This document shows, piece after piece, positions 54,201 to 62,076 of a stretch of DNA of 64,000 bases; positions within the stretch are counted from its first letter, which is position 1, and the number at the start of each line of letters is the position of its first letter. A model generated the notes under the pieces. The model was not told the DNA's origin. It did no database searches and saw only the letters and a program-made list of their open reading frames with translations. Origin of the DNA: DASQPR01 sp963831705 (GTDB lineage: Bacteria > Actinomycetota > Actinomycetes > Mycobacteriales > Micromonosporaceae); assembly GCA_963831705.1 (NCBI GenBank), contig CAWHRE010000010.1, positions 62,001-126,000 of the forward strand, in the 5' to 3' direction. Position numbers and translations under genes: made by a program.

Positions 54201-55944
54201 TGCAATTGAAGACGCCCGCGACACCGACGCCGGTGGCGGTCGTGCCGGAGACCGTGGCAGAGCCGGGCGACTGCAGCTGGAACACGTACGTGCCGACGCC
54301 GTTGACCGTGTTGTTCGAGATGGTCACGCCACTCGTCACGTACCCGTTCACACCCTGGGTCGCGACGGCCGTACCGACCGGCGGTGCCTGGTTCTCGAAC
54401 TGGAACGCCTCACCCGGGCTGTTGTCGATCTCGTTGTTCGTGATGTTGACGGTGCCGGTCAGCGCGCTTTCCAGCGGCCAGAACCAGATCGCGCCGACGT
54501 TGTAGTCCCAGCCCGGGTCGAACTGACCGGTCCGGACCAACTTGTTGCCGCTGATCGTGGTGACGCCCGCGAGCGACGTCGCGCCGAACCGGTTGCCGAT
54601 GCCGATGCCGCCGCCACGCGTGATCGTGTCCTGCAGCAGGTTGTTCGTCACGGTCGTGCCGCTGCCGCCGTACAGGCCGACGTTGTTCGCGATGCCCGGT
54701 GTGTCGATCGTGTTCTGGTTGAACGTGTTGTTCACGTCCGCGCCCGGCGACGACCAGATCGCGAGGCCGTCATCCTGCAGGTTGCGCTCGAACGAGTTCT
54801 CCACAAGGGAGTTCGTGACCGAGCCGTGGAAGTTGATGCCGTCCGCGGTGGTGTCCTGGATGCGAACCGAGTCGACGGTGAGCGAGTCGGTCGGGCCGAC
54901 CACCCAGATGCCGACCTTCTCGTTCTGAATCCACACGTGGTTGATGTTCGAGTGGTCGAAGCCACCGTTGAACCCGTGCACCGTTCCGTCGGAGTCGTCA
55001 CGCGTGTTGACGTTGCCGAACATCGACAGTTGAGACACGTTGACGTTCGTGCTCGGGTTGCCGATCTGCCCGGCGAACTCGACCTCGTGGCCGGTCAACT
55101 TCGTGTACCACTCGCCTGCGCCCTCGATCGTCACCTTGTTGACGTAGATCGGCGAGCTGACCTTGTACAGGCCCTGCGGGATGTACAGACCGACGCCCGC
55201 GCTCGATGCGGCGTTGACCGCGTTCTGCAGCGCCGTCGTCGAGTCGTTCAGGCCGCTCGGGTCCGCGTTGTACGGCGAAGCGGTCGCGCTGATGTAGCCC
55301 GCAGGCTGCGAGATCGGGGCCGCGACGAGCTCGAAGTCGGCCGTGTTGATGGTGTACCACGGTGCGTTGTCGCCCGCGTCCACCTTCAACGTAACCGTGT
55401 CACCGATCTGCAGCGTCGAGGAGAACATCGTGCGCACGTCGTCGTACATGTCGTGGGGAGCGCTGGTACCGGGGTCACTGACCAGCGGCGTGTTCGTCTC
55501 GCTGGGCGGGTTCGAGCCGTAGAGCCAGCTGTTCACCGATGTCATCGTGAGCGGCGTCTGGGCGACGCCGTCTACGTACAGGCCGAGGGGCGCCGTGAGG
55601 CCGGCGCCGTCGAGCGAGTCCGGGATCGAGTAGTGGAAGTCGACCGCGTTGGCCGGTGCCGTCAGCGTGAACGTGACGTACTTGCCCTGACCGACGAGCT
55701 GCACGGCTTGGCGGCCGGTGGCCTCGGAGGCGAGCGTGCCGAAGTAGTAGTTCGGCGCCAGGATGTTGCCGTTCGTCTGCGCGTTGACCGCGAGTTGTTC
55801 GATGAACGGCACCGGCGCACCGGCGTTGATCGCGGCACTGGCCGGTGACGGGAGACCCATCACGGTCATCACCGATGCGACGAGCGCACCCGATCCGACG
55901 ATGGCGAGCGCGCGTAACCGCGTTCGAGGACTTCTGAGTTTCAC
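51235..55944 (-). CDS. Secreted GH87-like alpha-1,3-glucanase with Ig-like and discoidin domains
   Basis: 1569 residues from GTG 55944. Signal peptide 1-37 (cleavage after ASA); N-terminal beta-sandwich about 40-210; parallel beta-helix about 215-610 opening DPSGLNDSTTALQNAV. Aspartates at 368, 391 and 392 (ADGINF and LQDDGL) have the spacing, as I recall it, of the three catalytic Asp of Paenibacillus GH87 glucanase Agl-FH1 (1045/1068/1069). Then come Ig-like (ASH/choice-of-anchor) units about 618-720 and 725-823, a discoidin/F5-8 domain about 825-968, three further Ig-like units about 972-1287 and two discoidin domains about 1288-1428 and 1430-1569. There is no membrane or sorting signal at the C terminus. 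It probably digests fungal-wall or bacterial alpha-1,3-glucan. Another parallel-beta-helix glycosidase or lyase is the alternative. Confidence 0.83.
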   Translation of the reverse strand: MKLRSPRTRLRALAIVGSGALVASVMTVMGLPSPASAAINAGAPVPFIEQLAVNAQTNGNILAPNYYFGTLASEATGRQAVQLVGQGKYVTFTLTAPANAVDFHYSIPDSLDGAGLTAPLGLYVDGVAQTPLTMTSVNSWLYGSNPPSETNTPLVSDPGTSAPHDMYDDVRTMFSSTLQIGDTVTLKVDAGDNAPWYTINTADFELVAAPISQPAGYISATASPYNADPSGLNDSTTALQNAVNAASSAGVGLYIPQGLYKVSSPIYVNKVTIEGAGEWYTKLTGHEVEFAGQIGNPSTNVNVSQLSMFGNVNTRDDSDGTVHGFNGGFDHSNINHVWIQNEKVGIWVVGPTDSLTVDSVRIQDTTADGINFHGSVTNSLVENSFERNLQDDGLAIWSSPGADVNNTFNQNTIDTPGIANNVGLYGGSGTTVTNNLLQDTITRGGGIGIGNRFGATSLAGVTTISGNKLVRTGQFDPGWDYNVGAIWFWPLESALTGTVNITNNEIDNSPGEAFQFENQAPPVGTAVATQGVNGYVTSGVTISNNTVNGVGTYVFQLQSPGSATVSGTTATGVGVAGVFNCNTGFTLNQGTGNSGWSTSACGLPATAPLYAFPTTTTFENATVGQATPTQKVTIFNAAAAAATIGNISASSAFTVTQDASKPCGTTLDLSTPIDNNVWCQVDVSFTAPSAGITTGTLTIPSNEPGNPTVLQLVGSTGANNVITPPTVTPTSLAFGSINVGSTTAAQTLTVTNPGASAITISSVAASSGFSQTNTCGTSLAAGASCTVSVKFAPTAGGFQSGSVAITNSGTQTPIGASLTGTGITSTTNLAQGAAITASSSSGGFAPNQANDGNTTSYWESLDGSAFPQTLTVDLGSSLSIGKVVLNLPPPTSWATRTETLAVLGSNDGTNFSTLSASAGRVFDPSTGNTVTITLPANATDRYVQLNITGNTGWPAGQISEFAVYPGTGGGGGSATLAANPSSLAFGTVTVGSSSATQTVTVTNSGTVAATVSSVAVTGAFSQTNTCGTSIAAGGSCAVTAKFSPTAAGATSGTLTVNSNATNPALSVALTGTGQSVGTATLGASPTSLAFGNQTVNTTSAVQTTTITNSGTVAATISSVSVTGAFSQTNTCGTSIAAGATCVVSVKFAPTATGSATGTLTVASNASNPSLTVALTGTGTAVATATLTATPTSLAFGNQTVNTTAAAKTVTITNTGTASATIGSITVSGAYAQTNNCGGSVIAGGTCTVNVTFTPTATGASNGTLTVSSNATNPSLTVALTGTGTAATAVNLSQGKSVNVSSVSQTYVGSNAVDGDQNSYWESANNAFPQSFTVDLGASDNLTSVVLKLPTAWGVRTETLSVSGSTNGTTYTTLVGSAAYTLDPNVASNSVTINLPAGTVDRFVSLTVTNNTGWPAAQFSEVQVFGTTSGTPVTNLALNKATTESGHTQTYASSAVTDGNTSSYWEGAAGFPAFVTVDLGASHAITSVALNLPPSSSWATRTETLSVLGSTDGTNFSTIVGSAVYTFNPSTGNTVTITFSSTSARYVKINFTTNSGGASGQLSELAVYGS
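52085..53020 (-). repeat. Three tandem ~315-bp coding repeats (Ig-like units) in the glucanase gene
   Basis: Segments of about 52085-52400, 52400-52720 and 52720-53020 encode near-copies of the unit SLAFGNQTVNT...TNTCGTSIAAG...LTVALTGTG. Long DNA words such as GGTGAGGGCAACGGTCAGCGACGGGTTCG recur in the first two, showing recent duplication. Each unit keeps a cysteine pair (NTCGTSIAAGATC). Confidence 0.85.
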
Positions 55945-56045
55945 TAAGCGACCTTTCCCTGGTCAGCTCGGCCGGCCAGGGCGCCGCTCGCCCAGGCCTC
56001 AGCGCCGTAGGTGCAGAATTGCGGTTTCCCCGAAAGAAATTCTTA

Positions 56046-56080
56046 GCAAGATAGCAACACTTTGTTTGCAAGAAGGCAAC
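56046..56080 (-). promoter_or_regulatory. Paired 13-bp direct repeats 22 bp apart, likely regulator site for the glucanase
   Basis: On the minus strand GTTGCCTTCTTGC (56080-56068) and GTTGCTATCTTGC (56058-56046) match at 11 of 13 positions. The 22-bp period is two helical turns, so a protein would meet both on one face. They lie about 100-135 bp ahead of the glucanase start, close to where its promoter should be. Confidence 0.5.
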
Positions 56081-56267
56081 ATCCAATGTCGACATTTTTG
56101 AAGTCCGGCGTCGAGGTGCGCGCTCAGTGGTCCACAAAGGACAAACGACATGTTGTACCGGCGACCATGCGAAAGACGTGCATGGATGCCTCGGATCAGC
56201 GACATCCGCAAATGCCTCGATGCCGTACGGTCGTTCGCTCGTGCAAGAAATTGCATCCAGCACAAAA

Positions 56268-56320
56268 AGCCGCCGGGGTCCAAGATCGTCGGCTAGCACC
56301 GATCTTGGACCCCGGCGGCT
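56268..56320 (-). terminator. Intrinsic terminator of the pdxS-pdxT-yebC transcript
   Basis: Perfect 21-bp arms (56268-56288 and 56300-56320; inner end GTCCAAGATCG) with an 11-base loop, followed on the minus strand by CTTTTTG. This is the only hairpin in the window with a clear T-run, 67 bases after the yebC stop. It isolates the ancestral operon from the accessory block. Confidence 0.92.
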
Positions 56321-56387
56321 GCGTTTACGGCCGATCAGGAGCCTTCCGCATCCAAGATCGCAAAGCGACCTCGCCGCGGCGCCCGAG

Positions 56388-57140
56388 TTATGCGTCGAGC
56401 TCTTCCATGATCTCGTCGCTGATGTCGAAGTTGCCGAACACGTTCTGCACGTCGTCGGAGTCTTCCAGCGCGTCGATCAACTTGAAAATCTTCCGGGCAC
56501 CCTCGAGGTCCAGCGGAACCGTCATGCTCGGCACGAACGACGAGTCGGCCGACTCGTATTCGATGCCGGCGCCCTGCAGCGCCTTGCGTACGGTCAGGAG
56601 GTCGGTCGGCTCCGAGATCACCTCGAACGAGTCGCCGATCTCGTTGCATTCCTCGGCGCCGGCGTCGAGCACGGCATCGAGGATCGCGTCCTCGCTGGTC
56701 CCGGCGGCCGGCACGATGATCACGCCCTTGCGGCTGAACATGTAGGACACGCTGCCGGCGTCGGCCAGGCTGCCGCCGTTGCGGGTGAGCGCCGTACGCA
56801 CTTCGGTTGCGGCCCGGTTCCGGTTGTCGGTGAGGCACTCGATCAGGAGAGCAACGCCGTTCGGCCCGTACCCCTCATACATGATCGTCTGCCAGTCGGC
56901 GCCGCCGGCTTCAAGGCCGGAACCACGCTTCACCGCCCGATCGATGTTGTCGTTCGGGACCGACGACCTCTTCGCTTTGAGGATCGCGTCGAACAGCGTC
57001 GGGTTGCCGTTCGGGTCACCCCCGCCGGTACGAGCGGCGACCTCGACGTTCTTGATGAGCTTGGCGAACATCTTGCCGCGCTTCGCGTCGACGACCGCCT
57101 TCTTGTGTTTCGTGGTCGCCCATTTGGAGTGGCCGGACAT
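56388..57140 (-). CDS. yebC: YebC/TACO1-family translation or transcription factor
   Basis: 250 residues from ATG 57140 (GGAGG four bases upstream). Contains the family start SGHSKWATTKHKKAVVDAKRGKMFAKLIKNVEVAART and NVPNDNIDRAVKRG-like text (SSVPNDNIDRAVKRGSG), YEGYGPNGVALLIECLTDNRNR and FSRKGVII. Members act in translation of difficult motifs such as polyproline (some were described as DNA-binding regulators). Usually next to ruvC, but not here. Confidence 0.96.
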   Translation of the reverse strand: MSGHSKWATTKHKKAVVDAKRGKMFAKLIKNVEVAARTGGGDPNGNPTLFDAILKAKRSSVPNDNIDRAVKRGSGLEAGGADWQTIMYEGYGPNGVALLIECLTDNRNRAATEVRTALTRNGGSLADAGSVSYMFSRKGVIIVPAAGTSEDAILDAVLDAGAEECNEIGDSFEVISEPTDLLTVRKALQGAGIEYESADSSFVPSMTVPLDLEGARKIFKLIDALEDSDDVQNVFGNFDISDEIMEELDA

Positions 57141-57156
57141 TACGCCTCCGCAGATC

Positions 57157-57789
57157 TCAAGCTGATACGACACCCGGGCGACGCGATGCGTGCACCATCT
57201 CCACGAAGTAGCGATGGACCCGCAGATCGCCGGTCAGCTCCGGGTGAAAAGACGTCGCGAGCAGGTTTCCCTGTCGGACCGCAACAATCCTAGCCGCTTC
57301 ACCGTCCGACGGGACACCTGCCCGACCCAGGACCGTAACATCCCCGCCGACCTTTTCCACCCACGGCGCCCGGATGAAGACCGCATGGAACGGTTCGTCA
57401 CTGACATCCGGCATCGGCACCGACGCCTCGAATGAGTCCACCTGGCGCCCGAACGCGTTGCGACGCACAGTCATGTCGATGCCCGCGAACGTACGCTGGT
57501 CCGGCCGCCCGTCGAGCACGTCGGTGGCCAACATGATCATGCCCGCACACGAACCGTACACCGGCATGCCGCTCTTGATTCGGTCTTGAATCGGGTCGAA
57601 CAGCTCGAACGTGGTCGCGAGCTTGCTCATCGTGGTCGACTCGCCGCCCGGAATGACGAGCGCGTCGACTGTCTCTAGTTCGGATGGACGCCGGACCGGC
57701 CGGGCGATGACATCGCACTCGGCCAGGGCGGCGAGGTGTTCGCGTACGTCGCCCTGGAGAGCGAAGACACCGACGACTGCTTCGGTCAC
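57157..57789 (-). CDS. pdxT: Pyridoxal 5'-phosphate synthase glutaminase subunit
   Basis: Releases ammonia from glutamine for PdxS. 210 residues: VGVFALQGDVREHLAAL, LVIPGGESTTMSKL, nucleophile cysteine in VYGSCAGMIMLA and the His-x-Glu pair in TSFHPELTGD. Starts three bases after pdxS. Confidence 0.97.
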   Translation of the reverse strand: MTEAVVGVFALQGDVREHLAALAECDVIARPVRRPSELETVDALVIPGGESTTMSKLATTFELFDPIQDRIKSGMPVYGSCAGMIMLATDVLDGRPDQRTFAGIDMTVRRNAFGRQVDSFEASVPMPDVSDEPFHAVFIRAPWVEKVGGDVTVLGRAGVPSDGEAARIVAVRQGNLLATSFHPELTGDLRVHRYFVEMVHASRRPGVVSA

Positions 57790-57792
57790 GGG

Positions 57793-58683
57793 CTACCAGC
57801 CACGCTCGGCGAGGCGGTGCGGCTGCGGGATCTCTTCCACGTTGATGCCGACCATTGCTTCGCCGAGACCGCGGGACACCTTCGCAAGTACGTCCGGGTC
57901 GTCGTAGAACGTGGTTGCCTTCACGATCGCGGCGGCACGCTGCGCCGGGTTGCCGGACTTGAAGATGCCCGAACCGACGAACACACCCTCGGCGCCGAGA
58001 TGCATCATCATCGCGGCGTCGGCCGGAGTCGCGATTCCACCCGCGGTGAACATCACGACCGGCAGCTTGCCACTCTCCGCCACCTCGCGTACCAGCTCGA
58101 ACGGCGCCTGAAGCTCCTTCGCCGCGACATAGAGCTCATCGGCGGACAACGAGGTGAGGCGGCGAATCTCGCCACCGATCTTGCGCATATGCGTGGTCGC
58201 GTTGGACACGTCGCCCGTACCGGCTTCGCCCTTGGAACGGATCATCGCCGCGCCCTCGGTGATCCGGCGAAGCGCCTCGCCCAGGTTCGTGGCACCGCAC
58301 ACGAACGGGACGGTAAAGGCCCACTTGTCGATGTGGTTCGAGTAGTCGGCCGGCGTCAGGACCTCAGACTCGTCGATGTAGTCGACGCCGAGCGCCTGGA
58401 GGATCTGCGCCTCGACGAAATGGCCGATCCGGGCCTTCGCCATCACCGGAATCGACACAGAGGCGATGATGCTGTCGATCATGTCCGGGTCACTCATCCG
58501 GGAGACGCCACCCTGCGCACGGATGTCGGCCGGTACCCGCTCGAGCGCCATGACCGCGACCGCACCGGCGTCCTCGGCGATCTTCGCCTGCTCGGCCGTG
58601 ACGACGTCCATGATCACGCCGCCCTTGAGCATCTCCGCCATACCGCGCTTGACGCGGGACGTACCGGTACCGGTCTCAGACAT
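57793..58683 (-). CDS. pdxS: Pyridoxal 5'-phosphate synthase subunit PdxS
   Basis: Builds PLP from ribose 5-phosphate, glyceraldehyde 3-phosphate and ammonia. 296 residues in a TIM barrel: KRGMAEMLKGGVIMDVVTAEQAKIAEDAGAVAVMALERVPADIRAQGGVSRMSDP, with both catalytic lysines (MLKGGVIMDVV for K81-type contacts and the IRSKGEAGTG loop), and the phosphate site FTAGGIATPADAAMMMHLGAEGVFVGSGIF. The start is ATG 58683 (AGGAG about ten bases upstream); the longer frame has no support. Confidence 0.97.
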   Translation of the reverse strand: MSETGTGTSRVKRGMAEMLKGGVIMDVVTAEQAKIAEDAGAVAVMALERVPADIRAQGGVSRMSDPDMIDSIIASVSIPVMAKARIGHFVEAQILQALGVDYIDESEVLTPADYSNHIDKWAFTVPFVCGATNLGEALRRITEGAAMIRSKGEAGTGDVSNATTHMRKIGGEIRRLTSLSADELYVAAKELQAPFELVREVAESGKLPVVMFTAGGIATPADAAMMMHLGAEGVFVGSGIFKSGNPAQRAAAIVKATTFYDDPDVLAKVSRGLGEAMVGINVEEIPQPHRLAERGW

Positions 58684-58812
58684 GGTTAACCGTCTCCTGA
58701 TGTGTTTGAGGGGAACACCACGAAGTCTACGTGAAGTCAAGGGGCCAATTCAGCGCCAATCGCCCCGCTGTGGCCTGCTCCGCTGTCCTCGCCGCCCCAA
58801 ATCCCAGTTGGA

Positions 58813-59283
58813 TTAGATGAGTTGCGGGTCTTCGATGTCGAAATAGGCTAATTCTGGGTGTTTGCGGTTGAAACCGAACAAGCGCACCAACCGCCGCCGC
58901 CGCATCGTCTTCGCGTCCCGGACGAGATCGGTGTGGATGTGCCGCGCCAACGACACCTGACGGCTGGTCGCCACGACCTCGGACAGAAGCGGCGAGTCAA
59001 TCGGGTACGGGAGATCGCGCAACGCCTTCGTCAGTGCGTTCTCCACGCCTTCACGATCGGCCACGTCCCGGTCGGAGGCCGACTCGGCCAATGCACGGAC
59101 CTCGGGTTGCCCGATCTCATCGGCCAGCTTCAACGCGGCCACCGACCGACGCAACAGTGCGGCGTTGAGCGCCTCGGCCGCCGCCACGGCCCGGATGTGG
59201 AGCCGATCGACCCGCCCGGCGATCCACGTCAGGTACGTCGCGACAACGACGACCACGCCAACGACCCCGATAATCCACCACAT
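58813..59283 (-). CDS. Conserved actinobacterial membrane protein of unknown function
   Basis: 156 residues: one N-terminal helix (WWIIGVVGVVVVVATYLTWIAG), then a helical, LemA-like domain (VDRLHIRAVAAAEALNAALLRRSVAALKLADE, LLSEVVATSRQVSLARHIHTDLVRDAKTMRRRRLVRLF) and the conserved tail GFNRKHPELAYFDIEDP. The same kind of gene lies between pdxS and the PimA-like gene in Streptomyces (SCO1524 as I recall). Twenty-six bases after the glycosyltransferase gene, so probably one operon. Function unknown. Confidence 0.85.
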   Translation of the reverse strand: MWWIIGVVGVVVVVATYLTWIAGRVDRLHIRAVAAAEALNAALLRRSVAALKLADEIGQPEVRALAESASDRDVADREGVENALTKALRDLPYPIDSPLLSEVVATSRQVSLARHIHTDLVRDAKTMRRRRLVRLFGFNRKHPELAYFDIEDPQLI

Positions 59284-59309
59284 GATCTAGAGATCGTAAC
59301 CTCGCCTTA

Positions 59310-60443
59310 CTACGGGATTGTTGCGACCGGCTCCCGGGTCGTCGCCTCGATCGCCGACGTGTAGACCTCCAGGACGCGCTCGGCGACGGTCGGCCAGTCG
59401 TACGCGGCGACGGCCTCGGTCGCTCGCCGAACCTGCGCCGCCCGGCGTTCCGGGTCGTCCAGCAGACCGGCGATCGCGACCGCCAGCGCGTCGGCGTTGC
59501 CGTTTGTGAACAGCAGGCCCGCATCGCCGTTGTCCAGCACCCGCCGGAACGCGTCAAGATCGCTCGCGACCACGGCCGCGCCGGCCGACATCGCCTCGGT
59601 CAGGATCATGCCGAACGATTCGCCGCGCGTGTTCGGCGCGACGTAGATGTCGACGCTGCTCAGCATGCGCGCCTTGTCCTCTTCGGAGACCTTGCCGAGG
59701 AACGTGACGCGATCGCGGATCGTGGCCGGGATCGGCTCCGCGAGATCCTCTTCCTCGCCCGGGCCGGCAACCAGCAGGCGCAGGCCCGGCCGGTTCGCCG
59801 CCACTTTCGCGAACGCCGCGATCAGCACCGGAAAGCCCTTGCGCTCCTCGGTGAACCGGCCGAGGAAGCCAATCGCACCGCCGTCGCCCGGCCAGCCGTC
59901 AAGCGGCTGGGCATCGGCGAACCGGCGGACCGCCACGCCGTTCGGAATCTCCCACGCGCCACCGTCGAGATGCTCGACCTGCACGCGCCGGGCCAGCGTG
60001 CTGACCGCGATCCGCGCCGTGATCTTCTCCAGCACGATCTGGAGCAGCCCCTGGGCCGCCGCCATCGCCCGGGAACGGGTGGTCGCGGTGTGGAACGTCG
60101 CCACGACCGGACCACGGGCGTACAGGACGGCGAGCATCGACAGGCTGGGCGTGATCGGCTCGTGTACGTGGATCACGTCGAAGTTGCCGGTGGTGAGCCA
60201 TTTTCGGACCCGCGCCGCCGAGATCGGCCCGAAGGACAACCGGGCGACCGAGCCGTTGTACCGGATCGGGATGGTCCGGCCGGCCGGCGTCAGGAACGGC
60301 GGTCCCACAATGTCGTCACTGGCCGGCGCCAGTACGTTGACGTGGTGCCCAAGGTCGATCAGGGTCTGGGCGAGATCGTGCACGTGGTTCTGGACGCCAC
60401 CGGGGGTGTCGAACGAGTACGGCGAGACGATCCCGATGCGCAT
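59310..60443 (-). CDS. pimA: GT4 glycosyltransferase, PimA-like (phosphatidylinositol mannosyltransferase)
   Basis: Predicted to transfer the first mannose from GDP-mannose to phosphatidylinositol on the inner membrane face. 377 residues: N-terminal RIGIVSPYSFDTPGGVQNHVHDLAQTLIDLGHHVNVLAP, FDVIHVHEPITPSLS, then the GT-B C-terminal domain FLGRFTEERKGFPVLIAAF and the E-x7-E motif ESFGMILTEAMSAGAAVVASD. The acyltransferase stop and the ATG share one base. The PgsA-PatA-PimA order supports the PIM assignment over other GT4 roles. Symbol by context and similarity. Confidence 0.88.
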   Translation of the reverse strand: MRIGIVSPYSFDTPGGVQNHVHDLAQTLIDLGHHVNVLAPASDDIVGPPFLTPAGRTIPIRYNGSVARLSFGPISAARVRKWLTTGNFDVIHVHEPITPSLSMLAVLYARGPVVATFHTATTRSRAMAAAQGLLQIVLEKITARIAVSTLARRVQVEHLDGGAWEIPNGVAVRRFADAQPLDGWPGDGGAIGFLGRFTEERKGFPVLIAAFAKVAANRPGLRLLVAGPGEEEDLAEPIPATIRDRVTFLGKVSEEDKARMLSSVDIYVAPNTRGESFGMILTEAMSAGAAVVASDLDAFRRVLDNGDAGLLFTNGNADALAVAIAGLLDDPERRAAQVRRATEAVAAYDWPTVAERVLEVYTSAIEATTREPVATIP

Positions 60444-61390
60444 CAGGTCTCCGTACCCGCCCGGACCTTGGCGGACGCCGCGCCTGCCTTCTCGGGTACG
60501 AACATCTTGGCGAGCATGTGCCAATCCTGCGGCCTTCGCCGGATCGACGCTGCGAAATTGTCCGCGATATTCTGCGTGACAAGCGCCACACGCTGGGACA
60601 TCGTCCCGGACGACGGATCCGGCATGATCAGCGGCTGGGATACGCGGCCGGTCGGCCCCCGGTCCTCGTACCACATGTCGATCGTGAAAAGAGGCGCCCC
60701 GGTGGCGAGCGCCAGGATGGCCGGCCCGGCCGGCATTCGGGTCCGGCGGCCGAAGAACGTCACGCCGACGCCGCCCTTCGAAAAGTCGCGGTCAGCAAGC
60801 AATGGCACCACCGAGCCGGACCGTACACGTTCGGTCAGCACGTCCATCGGCGGCCGCGTACCGCCGGTCAGCGGCAGAATCTCCATGCCGAGGCCCTCCC
60901 GGAACGCGAGAAACCGCTCGTAGAGACCCTCCGGCTTGAGGCGCTCGGCCACCGTGGTGATCGGCATGCCCATCGCCGCGACCCAGGCGCCTGCGGCGTC
61001 CCAGTTGCCGGAGTGCGGCAGCGCGAGGATGCTGCCCCGCCCGTTCGCGGCGTTCGACAGCAGGATGTCCTTGTTGTGCAGAACGAAGTTGGTGCGGTTC
61101 TGCTCATTCGTCTGCGACGGCAGACGGAACGCGTCGCACCAGTATCGGGCGTACGAGCGGACGGCATCACGTACCAGGATCTGAAATTGATCTTCGGGCA
61201 TTTCCGGGCCGACCACGACCCGCAGGTTCTCGGCAAGCACCTGCACGCCCGCACCCGGCTTGCGGGCAGCCCGATCCGCACCGGACTGGAACAACGCGTA
61301 CGCCGTGCTCTTCGGCAACGTCCGGGTGAGCCGCCATCCGGCCGCGTAGCCGAGTTCGACCGCACCATCCTTGGTAAACGGCGACTTCAT
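60443..61390 (-). CDS. patA: PatA-like phosphatidylinositol mannoside acyltransferase
   Basis: LpxL/HtrB-fold acyltransferase, 315 residues, predicted to acylate the mannose of PIM at the membrane. The catalytic HX4D motif is HSGNWD in GRGSILALPHSGNWDAAGAWVA. Also LKPEGLYERFLAFREGLGMEILPL and VVPLLADRDFSKGGVGVTFFGRRTRMPAGPAILAL, typical of the family. Overlaps the phosphotransferase gene by four bases and the mannosyltransferase by one. Confidence 0.9.
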   Translation of the reverse strand: MKSPFTKDGAVELGYAAGWRLTRTLPKSTAYALFQSGADRAARKPGAGVQVLAENLRVVVGPEMPEDQFQILVRDAVRSYARYWCDAFRLPSQTNEQNRTNFVLHNKDILLSNAANGRGSILALPHSGNWDAAGAWVAAMGMPITTVAERLKPEGLYERFLAFREGLGMEILPLTGGTRPPMDVLTERVRSGSVVPLLADRDFSKGGVGVTFFGRRTRMPAGPAILALATGAPLFTIDMWYEDRGPTGRVSQPLIMPDPSSGTMSQRVALVTQNIADNFAASIRRRPQDWHMLAKMFVPEKAGAASAKVRAGTET

Positions 61391-62037
61391 GCGACCGGTT
61401 GATCCGATGCGGCGGCGGCCGGACGGGCGGCGGTCTTCGCCTGCTGGTAGACGACGGCCATCCGCTGACCGACGGTATAGATCGAACCGACCGCGAGGAT
61501 CACGCAGACCACATCGACACCGTAGGTCACTCCGAAGCCGGTCAGCAGGCCTCCGATGCCGATGCCGACCAGGCGCTCGGCCCGTTCCACCAGACCGACG
61601 TTCGCGGTGAAGCCGAGCCCTTCGGCCCGTGCCTTCGCGTACGACACGGTCTGACCGGCGACGAGCGCGACCAACGCGGCGGCCGCACCCCAGTGCCGGT
61701 CGTGGACGGCCAGCCAGTACGCGGTGGCGCCGAAGATCGCGCCGTCCGCGATCCGGTCACAGGTCGAGTCGAGGAACGCACCGAACTTGCTGGTCGTCCC
61801 ACGAGCGCGTGCCATGGCACCGTCGATCAGATCGGTGAAGCAGCACAATGTGATGATCACGGTGCCGGTAATGAACCGGCCGGTGAACGCGAACACGAGG
61901 GCGCCGGCGATCACGCCGAGCGTGCCGGCCGCGGTGACGGCGTCCGGCGAGACGCCGGCACGCAGCAGGGCCCGCGCGGGACCGGCGGAGATTTTCGCGA
62001 CGATGGCGCGAGCGTTTACGTTGAAGATCTTTGCCAT
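61387..62037 (-). CDS. pgsA: Phosphatidylinositol phosphate synthase (CDP-alcohol phosphotransferase)
   Basis: Couples CDP-diacylglycerol with inositol 1-phosphate in the membrane. 216 residues, about six helices. The CDP-alcohol motif D-x2-DG-x2-AR-x8-G-x3-D-x3-D is intact (DLIDGAMARARGTTSKFGAFLDSTCD). The position before PatA and PimA homologues favours inositol phosphate over glycerol phosphate as acceptor. ATG 62037 has AAGGTGG about eight bases upstream. First gene of a run reaching at least 59310. Confidence 0.93.
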   Translation of the reverse strand: MAKIFNVNARAIVAKISAGPARALLRAGVSPDAVTAAGTLGVIAGALVFAFTGRFITGTVIITLCCFTDLIDGAMARARGTTSKFGAFLDSTCDRIADGAIFGATAYWLAVHDRHWGAAAALVALVAGQTVSYAKARAEGLGFTANVGLVERAERLVGIGIGGLLTGFGVTYGVDVVCVILAVGSIYTVGQRMAVVYQQAKTAARPAAAASDQPVA

Positions 62038-62050
62038 GGCCGTCCCACCT

Positions 62051-62076
62051 TATCGGCGCTCTGCCCTGCGCCGATA
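62051..62076 (-). promoter_or_regulatory. Hairpin in the pgsA leader, abutting its ribosome binding site
   Basis: Perfect 9-bp arms TATCGGCGC (62051-62059) and GCGCCGATA (62068-62076) with an 8-base loop. On the pgsA transcript the arm ends exactly where AGGTGG begins, 14 bases from the start codon. It could mask the ribosome binding site if transcribed, or be a dimer-binding operator if not. Confidence 0.45.

Larger units (their letters stand above)
55945..56387. other. 443-bp intergenic region upstream of the glucanase gene
   Basis: No supported gene. It holds the glucanase ribosome binding site (AAGG at about 55953), an A/T-rich stretch 56020-56170 that must carry its promoter, the paired direct repeats at 56046-56080, and the terminator of the pdx-yebC operon at 56268-56320. 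A half-copy of the terminator arm, TCCAAGATCG, recurs at about 56351. Confidence 0.6.

Noticed and set aside
48600..56330. Prophage or integrative element
   Set aside because: No integrase, transposase, phage structural gene, tRNA target or direct-repeat ends could be found around the accessory block.
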